Shown here: piece by piece, positions 54,265 through 62,505 of the stretch | How positions within the stretch are numbered: position 1 is the stretch's first letter | How the letters are laid out: the number at the start of each line of letters is the position of its first letter | Assembly: GCF_000747525.1 (NCBI RefSeq) | Contig: NZ_CP009278.1 | Location: 1,736,001-1,800,000, forward strand | Origin: Sphingobacterium sp. ML3W | Lineage (GTDB): Bacteria > Bacteroidota > Bacteroidia > Sphingobacteriales > Sphingobacteriaceae | Length of the DNA: 64,000 nt | Direction: 5' to 3' | The notes under the pieces: model-generated | The model's input: the letters and a program-made list of their open reading frames with translations, nothing else | What the model was told of the DNA's origin: nothing | The model's database searches: none | Position numbers and translations under genes: made by a program

Positions 54265-54844
54265 AATTTTGTTTTCTTAAATATTTTGTCAATATGACGA
54301 TAGTCTGTCCATCTATCTTACCTTCAATTTGTTCCGTGTTATCAAAAACAAGTCGGATGTTTTTAACGACGGTACCTAATGTTGCACGAATAGAAGATCC
54401 TTTTACATCTAAAGTTTTTGTAAGTACTACAGAATCCCCATCCAACAACTGTTGACCTATACTATCGAGGTGAAATTCCACATAGCCATCATTTTCATGA
54501 TCACCTGTTTGTTTTGCCCACTCCAATGTCGCATCGTCTAGATATAAAATATCTAGCGCATCTGAAGCCCAGCCTTCGTTTTTTAATCGATTCAACATAC
54601 GCCATGCCGCTACTTGTACAGCAGGTATTTCAGACCACATGGTATCAGGTAAGAATTTCCAGTAGTCAGCATCTAATTGTGTCGATTTATTTAGTTGATC
54701 GGCGCATTTTTGACATACTACAATGGTGTTTTCTGCATTAGCTTGTAAATCTGGGGGTAATGTGTATAAGGTTAAATCGTCAGTTGCTTGACTCAATTCA
54801 CATTTATTTCCCGCTCTTTCGAATAGTTGATTTTCTAATTTCAT
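54263..54844 (-). CDS. PhnA-family zinc-ribbon protein
   Basis: 193 residues. The N-terminal zinc ribbon (GNKCELSQATDDL, then VCQKCADQL) and the C-terminal PhnA domain beginning LDGDSVVLTKTLDVKGSSIRATLGTVVKNIRL match PhnA/YjdM, here with a helical insertion (about 55-115) between the two that E. coli YjdM lacks. YjdM is named for phosphonate use but its role is unknown, and no phn genes are near. Probable promoter box TATGTTTG on the minus strand at 54878-54885. Confidence 0.88.
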   Translation of the reverse strand: MKLENQLFERAGNKCELSQATDDLTLYTLPPDLQANAENTIVVCQKCADQLNKSTQLDADYWKFLPDTMWSEIPAVQVAAWRMLNRLKNEGWASDALDILYLDDATLEWAKQTGDHENDGYVEFHLDSIGQQLLDGDSVVLTKTLDVKGSSIRATLGTVVKNIRLVFDNTEQIEGKIDGQTIVILTKYLRKQN

Positions 54845-54877
54845 CTAAATTTTGGATAAGTTGCAAACGATAAGGTA

Positions 54878-54885
54878 CAAACATA
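54878..54885 (-). promoter_or_regulatory. TAnnTTTG box before the PhnA gene
   Basis: TATGTTTG on the minus strand, 33 bases before the ATG at 54844. Confidence 0.4.
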
Positions 54886-55024
54886 ATGAATATTTATAAC
54901 TCTAGATAAATAAACCCCCAAGTAGAAAATGAAAAATATTTGGAATGTATTTTGCGTTAATGTGAATTATAAAATTAGTATCTTATTTTATAATTAACAG
55001 AAATGTAACTTAAATTATTGAAAT

Positions 55025-55891
55025 ATGAAATGGCAAGGAGGTAAAAAGAGTGACAACTTTGAGGATAGAAGGGGAATGTCCGGTGGACAGAAGCTAACTT
55101 TGGGAGGAATTGGGGGAGTAATTGTATTAATCATTGGTTTCTTAATGGGAGGCGACCCTTCACAATTGCTGCAGCAAGCGCAAAACATGACGGGTACGGA
55201 ACAGGTGGGACAGCCAAGGGAAATCAGTGAAGAGGAAGCTAAATTAACAGATTTTTCGAGAATTGTTCTGGGAAGTACCGAGTCTGTATGGAGCAATCTT
55301 TTTAAGGAACAATTAGGAAAAAATTATGAACCAACAAAGTTGGTGTTTTATGATGGAGGTACAGAAACAGACGGATGTGGAATTGGTAAAGCGTCATATG
55401 GACCATTTTACTGTCCGGGAGATCATAAAATCTATTTAGATTTAACATTTAATCAAGAATTGACAACAAAATTCGGTGCTAAGGGAGAATTTGCATTAGC
55501 TTATGTAATTGCACATGAGGTTGGACACCATGTGCAGCAACTTGTTGGGTTACTCCCAAAGACAAATGCCATGCGTGGTAAATTGAGCGAAGTTGAAAAT
55601 AATAAATTATCGGTGATGACTGAATTACAAGCCGATTATTATGCAGGAGTATGGGCCCATCATGTCAATAAAATGTCTGATATAGAAATTGATTATAACG
55701 ATATCTTAGATGGTATGGCGGCAGCTGAAGCTGTTGGGGACGATAAATTACAAGAACAGGCTCAGGGTTATGCAGTACCTGATTCATTTACACATGGTAC
55801 ATCTGCACAACGCCGTGCATGGTTTAAAAAGGGCTATGATTCGGGTGATATACGTGCCGGAAATACTTTTCAAGATCCTAGTTTAAATTAA
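55025..55891 (+). CDS. Neutral zinc metallopeptidase (YpfJ family)
   Basis: 288 residues. One N-terminal membrane helix (about 24-43, LTLGGIGGVIVLIIGFLMGG) anchors a soluble domain with zinc motif VIAHEVGHHVQQLVG (HEVGH at 164-168) and the downstream glutamate in TELQADYYAGVWAHH. The QGYAVPDSFTHGTSAQRRAWF ending is typical of PF04228. The orientation puts the catalytic part outside the cytoplasm. Substrate unknown. It ends three bases before the convergent LuxE-like gene. Confidence 0.9.
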   Translation: MKWQGGKKSDNFEDRRGMSGGQKLTLGGIGGVIVLIIGFLMGGDPSQLLQQAQNMTGTEQVGQPREISEEEAKLTDFSRIVLGSTESVWSNLFKEQLGKNYEPTKLVFYDGGTETDGCGIGKASYGPFYCPGDHKIYLDLTFNQELTTKFGAKGEFALAYVIAHEVGHHVQQLVGLLPKTNAMRGKLSEVENNKLSVMTELQADYYAGVWAHHVNKMSDIEIDYNDILDGMAAAEAVGDDKLQEQAQGYAVPDSFTHGTSAQRRAWFKKGYDSGDIRAGNTFQDPSLN

Positions 55892-55894
55892 TAT

Positions 55895-56872
55895 CTATTG
55901 TACAAGCAGATTGCAACCTCTTATATCGCTTTGATCAAAACGACCTAAGACTTCAAAAGATCCGTCCTCATAGATTTTTCCCAGATCTTGAGTTGCAATG
56001 AAAGAGCATGAATACCGGTTTGCTAAATCAATGACATTGATAGCGCCGGTTTTTTTGTTTGCTGCAAGTGTTAAGGGATCATTCGTTTCTCTGATTAAAA
56101 TTTTCATCCAGCTTGGGTGTTTAAATATACCATCGCTATAGGAGTAGCCTTGGGATAGTAATTCGGTCATTCCGTATTCGGAATGTATACCGGGCACCTG
56201 AAAACTGTTACAGAGCAGCTCATGGACTTCTTCACGAATCATTTCTTTGCGCTTTCCTTTCATACCGCCTGTCTCCATAATGATTAACTCAGGAAAGGTC
56301 AATGCGTATTTCTCAATAAAATCAAGCAGGGCAAAGGTGACTCCGAATAAAATCGTTTTTGTACCCTTTGCTTTTAATTGAAGAAGCGTTTGGTAGAGCT
56401 CTTCATGATTATACAAAAAATAGTTGCTTTCGGGTTGTTTACTTTGCTCCATTAAATCATTGATCATATAGATTAAAGAGGAGCCTGTTCGTTCTAAATA
56501 GGAGGGTAGAAGTGCCAGAATGGCAATATTTTCTATTTTACCATAGAATTGTTCAAAAGCTCGACGAAAACTGTTCTCATAAACTTCCTTTTGTGCTACA
56601 AAATGATTGCTTGTCACCATTCCAGTAGTTCCTGAGCTCGTAAATATTATCTCTGAACTTACATTCTGCGCAAGAATTTTCTGTGTTTTAAAAAACTCGA
56701 TGGGAAGAAAAGGGATTTTAGTATAATGGTCTATGGTATCAATTTTCCTATTCAAATATTGCACATATTTTCTATAGATAGGCACATTGTTCATTTGAAA
56801 ATGAAAAGTGTCTAAGCAAATTTCATTAAATTCAGTGTCATTTTGAATAGTAAATACCCGTTCCCAATTCAT
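55895..56872 (-). CDS. LuxE-like acyl-protein synthetase / acyl transferase
   Basis: 325 residues. The AMP-forming motif is FTSSGTTGMVTSNHF (about 77-91), and IIMETGGMKGKRKEMIREEVHELLCNSF with IHSEYGMTELLSQGYSYSDG are the LuxE (PF04443) core. In luminous bacteria LuxE activates fatty acids to acyl-AMP and hands them to LuxC, which makes the aldehyde. No luxAB is present. The gene has a near-perfect promoter. It overlaps no neighbour, but its stop comes three bases after the convergent YpfJ gene. Phenylacetate-CoA-ligase-like functions remain possible. Confidence 0.83.
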   Translation of the reverse strand: MNWERVFTIQNDTEFNEICLDTFHFQMNNVPIYRKYVQYLNRKIDTIDHYTKIPFLPIEFFKTQKILAQNVSSEIIFTSSGTTGMVTSNHFVAQKEVYENSFRRAFEQFYGKIENIAILALLPSYLERTGSSLIYMINDLMEQSKQPESNYFLYNHEELYQTLLQLKAKGTKTILFGVTFALLDFIEKYALTFPELIIMETGGMKGKRKEMIREEVHELLCNSFQVPGIHSEYGMTELLSQGYSYSDGIFKHPSWMKILIRETNDPLTLAANKKTGAINVIDLANRYSCSFIATQDLGKIYEDGSFEVLGRFDQSDIRGCNLLVQ

Positions 56873-56890
56873 ATTATAAATATTTCAATG

Positions 56891-56921
56891 CAAACTTATG
56901 TAAATTTGCTTTCTTTAACAA
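56891..56921 (-). promoter_or_regulatory. Promoter of the LuxE-like gene
   Basis: On the minus strand TTG (56921-56919), 20-base spacer and TAAGTTTG (56898-56891) match the Bacteroidota consensus. The ATG follows 18 bases later. Confidence 0.75.
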
Positions 56922-57067
56922 TATAATTACGTTGAGAAAAACTCAAATATATTCGTTTTTGGGCTGTGTGAATCGTCGATCATGAATGCTTTATCATTAA
57001 GATTACTTTTAATAAGTAGATAAGCACTATTTTTAAACGATATATAGGTGGTAAGCTTCTATAAGAT

Positions 57068-57105
57068 AAAAAAGGTTCTTGAGCGATGGCTAAGAACCTT
57101 TTTAT
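57068..57105 (-). terminator. Terminator after fabG
   Basis: AAAAAGGTTCTT and AAGAACCTTTTT arms with an eleven-base loop, 23 bases past the fabG stop. Confidence 0.82.
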
Positions 57106-57127
57106 ATATTAATAATTTCAGTTTGTA

Positions 57128-57871
57128 TTACAACATACCACCATCAACCGGTAAGACTTGTCCTGTTACATAAGCAGATAAATCTGAAGCAAGGAATAGA
57201 CACACATTGGCCACATCTTCTGCTTCGCCGGCACGTTTCAGAGGGATACCTGCTTCCCAACCTGCTACAACTTTAGGATCTAATACATCGGTCATCTCTG
57301 TGCGGATAAATCCTGGTGCTACCACATTGGATCTGATATTTCGAGAACCTAACTCTTTAGCTACTGATTTAGAAAAACCAATGATACCAGCTTTAGATGC
57401 TGCATAATTAGCTTGTCCTGCATTTCCTTGTACACCAACTACAGAACTCATATTGATAAAAGAACCTTTGCGGTTTTTCATCATGATTTTAGAGGCCGCC
57501 TTAGTAACATTGAACACAGATTTTAAATTAACATTGATGACATCGTCCCAGTTCTCTTCTGTCATACGCATCAATAAGCCGTCTTTCGTAATACCAGCAT
57601 TATTAACGACAATATCAATCGTTCCAAAATCAGTAACGATATCATTGATTAATTTTTCAGCATCAGCAAATTTTGATGCATCCGAACGGTAACCTTTGAC
57701 AGTAGTTCCGAAAGCCTGAAGTTCTTGCTCTAAAGCTTGGCCTTTTTCCACAGATGATAAATATGTGAATGCTACTTTTGCACCGTTTTGAGCAAATACT
57801 TCAGCAATTTTTCTTCCTATTCCTTTTGACGCTCCTGTAATAAGAGCAGTTTTTCCTTCAAGTAATTTCAT
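57128..57871 (-). CDS. fabG: 3-oxoacyl-[acyl-carrier-protein] reductase
   Basis: 247 residues. It reduces 3-oxoacyl-ACP with NADPH in fatty acid elongation. SDR motifs are complete: TGASKGIGRKIAEVFAQNGAK, VNNAGITKDGLLMRMTEENW, SFINMSSVVGVQGNAGQANYAASKAG (Ser, Tyr, Lys) and NVVAPGFIRTEMTDVL. ALPVDGGML ends the protein as in FabG. It stands apart from other fab genes. A neighbouring LuxE-like gene also acts on acyl chains, though its promoter is separate. Confidence 0.93.
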   Translation of the reverse strand: MKLLEGKTALITGASKGIGRKIAEVFAQNGAKVAFTYLSSVEKGQALEQELQAFGTTVKGYRSDASKFADAEKLINDIVTDFGTIDIVVNNAGITKDGLLMRMTEENWDDVINVNLKSVFNVTKAASKIMMKNRKGSFINMSSVVGVQGNAGQANYAASKAGIIGFSKSVAKELGSRNIRSNVVAPGFIRTEMTDVLDPKVVAGWEAGIPLKRAGEAEDVANVCLFLASDLSAYVTGQVLPVDGGML

Positions 57872-58120
57872 TCTTATGTATTATATGTAATAAAGGTACT
57901 TGCAAAAATGTTAAAACTATACTACAATCGCAACCCTAATAACAATTTAATTACGTGATTTCAAAATTAAAATTTGAAAAATTAGTATTAAAGGAGGTTT
58001 AATCCTTGAAGAACGTCAATATTTGAAATTAATGAAAAAAATTAAGTTAGGGAATTCTTAATAATAGTACGGTAAATTTGAATAAGTGGTTTTAAAAAGT
58101 ACAGTTTTTTGACAAAAGGA

Positions 58121-58152
58121 TTGCGTTTATATAAAAATCTATATTAAATTTG
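58121..58152 (+). promoter_or_regulatory. Promoter of mqo
   Basis: TTG (58121-58123), 21-base spacer, TAAATTTG (58145-58152), 16 bases before the ATG. Confidence 0.65.
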
Positions 58153-58168
58153 CATCAATCACGAAGAC

Positions 58169-59677
58169 ATGAGTAAAAGAACAAAAAATACCAAAGAGGT
58201 TGACGTCGTTTTAATTGGCGCAGGTATCATGAGCGCAACTTTGGGCACACTTATTAATGAGTTGAGTCCAGATATTAAAATAGAGATTTTAGAGCGCTTG
58301 GATGTTGTTGCAGCAGAGAGTTCAGATGCATGGAATAATGCAGGAACTGGTCACTCTGCATTATGTGAGTTGAATTATACCCCACAACAAGCGGATGGTT
58401 CTGTAAAAATTGATAAAGCAATCAGTATTGCTGAACAATTTGAAGTTTCCAAACAATTTTGGACTTATTTGGTTGATCAGGGTGTTATTAAAAAACCTGA
58501 AGACTTTATTCGCTCCGTACCGCACATGAGTGCTGTTTTTGGGGAGAAAGATATTGACTTTTTACGTAAAAGATATGATGCTTTATCCAAGAATAACTTG
58601 TTTAAAGGCATGGAGTATACAGAAGATAAAGCTGTTCTAAACGAATGGATTCCATTGATGATGAAAGGACGTCCAGTAGATGATAAAATAGCTGCGACGA
58701 AGATGATATTGGGAACAGATGTAAACTTTGGTTCATTAACCCGAGATTTGGTTGAACATTTGGATGCTAAGGAAAATATTACTCTTCATCTTACTCAAGA
58801 GGTACGCGACATTGAAAGAAACGATAATGGCACGTGGGAATTAGAAGTAAAAGATTTAAAAACAGGAGAAAAAAGAACGATCAATGCTAAATTTGTATTC
58901 ATTGGTGCCGGTGGACACTCACTATTGTTGTTAGAAAAATCGGGTATTCCAGAATCTAAAGGTTATGGTGGATTTCCTGTTGGCGGACAATGGTTACGTT
59001 GTGTCAATGAAGATGTTATCAAGAATCATCATGCAAAAGTATATGGTAAAGCATCTATAGGTGCACCTCCTATGTCTGTTCCACATCTCGATACGCGTTA
59101 TATTGATGGCAAACAAGCTTTATTGTTTGGACCTTATGCTGGTTTTTCGACGAAATTCTTGAAGCAAGGTTCTTACTTTGATTTACCTGCATCGATTAAA
59201 TTGTCAAATATTAAACCTATGTTATCCGTGGGACGGGACAATATGGATTTGACGAAATATTTAATTTCTGAGGTGATGAAGAGTCCTAAAGACAAATTGG
59301 ATGCATTGAAGCAATTTATGCCTACAGCAAAATTAGAAGACTGGAAAATTGAGGTCGCAGGTCAACGTGTTCAAGTCATCAAAAAAGATGCTGAACATGG
59401 TGGGGTCCTTGAGTTTGGTACTGAGGTCGTTTCTTCTGCTGATGGTTCTATTGCTGCGTTGTTGGGAGCCTCTCCTGGTGCATCTACTTCAGTTGCTATC
59501 ATGATTAAACTGTTAAAAAGATGTTTCCCTGAACGTGCTAAAGCGGATGAATATCGTAAGAAATTACGCGAAATGATTCCATCACATGGACAGTCTTTGA
59601 ATGATAATGTTGAATTGTGTGAGGCTACTAGAAAGCGTACGCATCTCGCATTGAAACTTGAAAATTTTAAAGATTAA
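58169..59677 (+). CDS. mqo: Malate:quinone oxidoreductase
   Basis: 502 residues. It oxidises malate to oxaloacetate and reduces menaquinone, bypassing NAD-dependent malate dehydrogenase in the TCA cycle. The FAD-binding Rossmann motif is VVLIGAGIMSATLGTLI (about 10-26). Family blocks include AAESSDAWNNAGTGHSALCELNYTP, FVFIGAGGHSLLLLEKSGIPESKGYGGFPVGGQWL and SADGSIAALLGASPGASTSV. Peripheral membrane protein. The gene directly precedes the TPP riboswitch, with no hairpin terminator between them. Confidence 0.96.
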   Translation: MSKRTKNTKEVDVVLIGAGIMSATLGTLINELSPDIKIEILERLDVVAAESSDAWNNAGTGHSALCELNYTPQQADGSVKIDKAISIAEQFEVSKQFWTYLVDQGVIKKPEDFIRSVPHMSAVFGEKDIDFLRKRYDALSKNNLFKGMEYTEDKAVLNEWIPLMMKGRPVDDKIAATKMILGTDVNFGSLTRDLVEHLDAKENITLHLTQEVRDIERNDNGTWELEVKDLKTGEKRTINAKFVFIGAGGHSLLLLEKSGIPESKGYGGFPVGGQWLRCVNEDVIKNHHAKVYGKASIGAPPMSVPHLDTRYIDGKQALLFGPYAGFSTKFLKQGSYFDLPASIKLSNIKPMLSVGRDNMDLTKYLISEVMKSPKDKLDALKQFMPTAKLEDWKIEVAGQRVQVIKKDAEHGGVLEFGTEVVSSADGSIAALLGASPGASTSVAIMIKLLKRCFPERAKADEYRKKLREMIPSHGQSLNDNVELCEATRKRTHLALKLENFKD

Positions 59678-59689
59678 TTTCTATTAACC

Positions 59690-59820
59690 ATACTTATGGG
59701 GTGCTTGCAGTACTATTTACTGTCGCAGGCTGAGATTATACCCAATAACAACAATTGCTCATCATACTGAGCAATTGTTGTTATATACCTGATCCAGATA
59801 ATGCTGGCGTAGGGATTTTA
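59690..59820 (+). promoter_or_regulatory. TPP (thiamine pyrophosphate) riboswitch, THI element
   Basis: Conserved core blocks in order: GGGGTGC (59698-59704), CTGAGATTATACCC (59730-59743), ACCTGATCCAGATAATGC (59787-59804) and GCGTAGGGA (59807-59815). These are the standard TPP aptamer motifs and TPP contacts. Between the second and third block an extra 17-bp hairpin (59745-59784) is inserted. The aptamer lies 67 bases upstream of pnuT on the same strand. It should lower expression of pnuT and the following gene when TPP is high. Confidence 0.95.
59745..59784 (+). repeat. Palindromic hairpin inside the TPP aptamer
   Basis: ATAACAACAATTGCTCA (59745-59761) and its exact complement (59768-59784) form a perfect 17-base-pair stem with a six-base loop in the variable linker between the P2 3' strand and P4. 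The stem extends the aptamer without disturbing the conserved core. Confidence 0.85.
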
Positions 59821-59886
59821 ATTTCAATAACCTTGCATTCTAGCCACTCCTAAAGTGTGTATTATTTTATTTTACACATATTTTGA

Positions 59887-60519
59887 ATGCAGTCAGATCA
59901 AATTTTAAACGATTTTTTTCAACAGATTAAAGCGACATCATTAGCAGAATGGTTTGCTGTGGGCTTTGGAATTTTGCAAGTGTGGTTCGCTAAGTCTAAT
60001 AAACCCATTAATTACCTTTTTGGTATTTTTGGCATCTTAATATCGATTTATGTTTTGTATTTCGCAAAACTTTATGGTGAAATTGCCTTAAATATGTATT
60101 ATTTGTTGATGAGTATATATGGTTGGATATACTGGCAACAAAAAAGTAAAGAACAACATGTAATAACCACTTCAACAAAAAAGGATTGGGTGATTGTTTT
60201 GTTTATTTGTATCATAGGTTTTAATATCTTTTACTTTGGCTTATTGCATGCTACGGACTCCGATGTTCCGCTATGGGATGCCCTGGTTTCTTGTACGGCA
60301 TGGGCAGGCATGTGGTTATTGGCAAAGCGGAAAATAGAAAATTGGATTTTGTTGAACATCAGCAATCTCATGGCAATACCCTTACTCTATCATAAAGATT
60401 TGTTGCTATTCGCAGCAATAACATTATTTTTATTTATTATGGCTTTCTTCGGCTATTTTAACTGGAAAAGAATCCTAAAACGTGAAATTATATATGGTAA
60501 TCAATCAAGCTCAAATTAA
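59887..60519 (+). CDS. pnuT: Thiamine transporter PnuT (PnuC family)
   Basis: 210 residues, about seven membrane helices. PnuC-type fold with WFAVGFGILQVWFAKSNKPINYLFGIFGILIS in the first helices and MYYLLMSIYGWIYWQQ in the middle. PnuC transports nicotinamide riboside, while members behind a TPP riboswitch (PnuT) carry thiamine by facilitated diffusion. The riboswitch makes thiamine the likely substrate. It overlaps the start of the following flavoprotein gene by 26 bases. Confidence 0.93.
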   Translation: MQSDQILNDFFQQIKATSLAEWFAVGFGILQVWFAKSNKPINYLFGIFGILISIYVLYFAKLYGEIALNMYYLLMSIYGWIYWQQKSKEQHVITTSTKKDWVIVLFICIIGFNIFYFGLLHATDSDVPLWDALVSCTAWAGMWLLAKRKIENWILLNISNLMAIPLLYHKDLLLFAAITLFLFIMAFFGYFNWKRILKREIIYGNQSSSN

Positions 60520-61567
60520 TCTTATAAAAGACCAACAAGCGCATGCAATAGTTGCTAAAACGATGACTTCGGAACAGTTGGAATTGGCAATTTCTGGAAA
60601 ATGGTTTAAGATTTGGGTTCCAAAATCTCTTGGAGGTTTGGGCTTATCTCTGTCTGAAGGTATGCAGTTTTTAGAGGAGATTGCATATCATGATGGCGGT
60701 TTGGCCTGGACTATAACTTTGTGCTCGGGAGCTAATCTATTCGTAGGGTTTATTGATCCGAAAACAGGCGAAGAAATCTTTCAAAATCCTGCGGTATGCT
60801 TGGGCGGTAGTGGCCGTGCATCTGGCTATGCTGAAAAGGAGGAAGCTGGATATCGAATTAAGGGCCATTGGAAATATGCGACAGGAGCTCCTCATTTGAC
60901 GCATTTTACCGCCAACTGCATAATAACTGAGAAAGGGATCCCTATGCTTGATGAAAGTGGACAACCCTTAGTATATTCTTTCTTTTTTGACCGTGATGAT
61001 GTTTTGATTCATTACGATTGGGACACCTTTGGGCTAGAATGTACCGCAAGTCATAGTTTTTCCGTTGAGAATCATTTTGTAGAAGATTCACGTAGTTTCG
61101 TTATAAAAGAATCGGAAAGCACATGGCCCGATTTATTATATCAGTATCCTTTTATTCCATTTGCAGAATTAACATTGCTTAGTAATTTTATTGGCATGTA
61201 TAAACGATTTCTGGATTTAGTTGAAAAATATTTTATTATTAAATCCCAAGACCAAGTCTGGTTGCAAGAAAAGGGGAAAGATAGATTTAAGCAACTAGAT
61301 TTATTTCAGCAAGACTTTAATAAGCGTAGGAATCTGATTCAGGGATTAACGGAGCGATCTTGGGAAAATCAGGAAAGTGGAATCGATAATACCATGATGT
61401 TTCAAAAAATTGCACAGGAAAGTCGAGATTTTGTATCCGTCATTAAAAAAAACACGGTCGAACTATTTCCTATTTGTGGTATAGGTGCAGCACAGCGCGA
61501 TCAAGAGATGAATATTGTCTTTAGAAATATTTTTACAGCAACGCAACATAGCTTATTGCAACAATAA
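60494..61567 (+). CDS. Acyl-CoA-dehydrogenase-like flavoprotein in a TPP-riboswitch operon
   Basis: 357 residues from the ATG at 60494 (MVINQAQINLIKDQQA), overlapping pnuT by 26 bases. The N-terminal helices and flavin region read WFKIWVPKSLGGLGLSLSEGMQFLEEIAYHDGGLAWTITLCSGANLF. The middle beta domain is GSGRASGYAEKEEAGYRIKGHWKYATGAPHLTHFTANCII. This is closest to the HsaA/HpaH-like flavin monooxygenase branch of the acyl-CoA dehydrogenase superfamily. The C-terminal helical bundle is short and lacks an obvious catalytic glutamate signature. Translational coupling to pnuT under a TPP riboswitch points to thiamine salvage or precursor oxidation (inference). A GTG at 60482 is an alternative start. 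Confidence 0.82.
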   Translation: MVINQAQINLIKDQQAHAIVAKTMTSEQLELAISGKWFKIWVPKSLGGLGLSLSEGMQFLEEIAYHDGGLAWTITLCSGANLFVGFIDPKTGEEIFQNPAVCLGGSGRASGYAEKEEAGYRIKGHWKYATGAPHLTHFTANCIITEKGIPMLDESGQPLVYSFFFDRDDVLIHYDWDTFGLECTASHSFSVENHFVEDSRSFVIKESESTWPDLLYQYPFIPFAELTLLSNFIGMYKRFLDLVEKYFIIKSQDQVWLQEKGKDRFKQLDLFQQDFNKRRNLIQGLTERSWENQESGIDNTMMFQKIAQESRDFVSVIKKNTVELFPICGIGAAQRDQEMNIVFRNIFTATQHSLLQQ

Positions 61568-61603
61568 CATCAGTCCTTTTTGATTAATTGAACTGATGTT
61601 GTA

Positions 61604-61807
61604 TTACTGTTTTTCAATCGCTTCTTTTAGATTCATCAAACGTAAATATGATGGACATTTTTCCAGTTCTCTATTCCAGCGCTCAAGGGCAGCTAAATTA
61701 GCCTGAAGAAATTTCGGTAAATCGAAAATGTGCATATCAACAGTAATCTGTATTTCACTAGGTAATGAAGCAGTATTAAAATAGTCTTTTAGTTCCTCAA
61801 TAGTCAT
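61604..61807 (-). CDS. Small DUF6965-like protein
   Basis: 67 residues: MTIEELKDYFNTASLPSEIQ, a DLPKFLQANLAALERWN helix, and a closing YLRLMNLKEAIEKQ. I recall this pattern as the DUF6965 family, common in Bacteroidota, of unknown function. A TATCTTTG box (61812-61819, minus strand) ends four bases before the ATG, so it is probably expressed from a leaderless promoter. Confidence 0.7.
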   Translation of the reverse strand: MTIEELKDYFNTASLPSEIQITVDMHIFDLPKFLQANLAALERWNRELEKCPSYLRLMNLKEAIEKQ

Positions 61808-61811
61808 ACCT

Positions 61812-61819
61812 CAAAGATA
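61812..61819 (-). promoter_or_regulatory. TAnnTTTG box four bases before the small DUF6965-like gene
   Basis: TATCTTTG on the minus strand, with the ATG at 61807 four bases further. Confidence 0.5.
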
Positions 61820-61916
61820 AAATTATAATATGACACAAAGAACTTGAGATAGTTCTTTCTTGTATTAGATTCATTATATTTATAGTTTAGTAAAAAAAAT
61901 AGATGCTATTTCCATT

Positions 61917-62426
61917 ATGATTATACAGAAGAGTAGTGTTTCGGATTTGTCTACGCATATGAAGCTATATCGTCAAGCTATTGCGTTTCAACACGCATTG
62001 GGAATTGTTAATTGGATAGGTTTTGAAGATGATGCTGTACTTCAGGAAATCAACACCGGACAGCAGTATAAGATTCTTGTAGGAGGTCAAGTTGCATGCG
62101 TCTTCCTATTGGCGACATCAGACCCGCTACTTTGGCAAGAAAAGAATGAACAACCGGCGATTTATATCCATCGTATAGCTACTAATCCAGACTTTAGAGG
62201 TCAACATTTTGTAATCAAAATTGTTAGTTTTGTTAAGGGTTTAGCAAGGAGAGAGGGTAAGAAATATATCCGGATGGATACCACTGCAGGTAATGAACGA
62301 TTGAATCGGTATTATGAACATTGTGGGTTTAGCATTGTAAACACAATTGTTATCCAAGAAGCAATTGATATGCCAGCACATTATCAAAATAATTCTTTTA
62401 CATTATTTGAAATGTCGGTAGAGTAG
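61917..62426 (+). CDS. GNAT family acetyltransferase
   Basis: 169 residues. The acetyl-CoA site appears as IHRIATNPDFRGQHFVIKIVSFVKGLARREGKKYIRMDTTAGNERLNRYYEHCGFSIV, matching motif A/B order of N-acetyltransferases acting on small amines or peptides. The opening IIQKSSVSDLSTHMKLYRQA is atypical, so the substrate is unknown. It is flanked by oppositely oriented genes, so it is monocistronic. Confidence 0.82.
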   Translation: MIIQKSSVSDLSTHMKLYRQAIAFQHALGIVNWIGFEDDAVLQEINTGQQYKILVGGQVACVFLLATSDPLLWQEKNEQPAIYIHRIATNPDFRGQHFVIKIVSFVKGLARREGKKYIRMDTTAGNERLNRYYEHCGFSIVNTIVIQEAIDMPAHYQNNSFTLFEMSVE

Positions 62427-62505
62427 GATATCACAGATGAGTGTATATCTTTATTAGTTGTCATTTTAATCGACTCGATTTACTTTAGTCTTAACTGTTA
62501 CTAGG

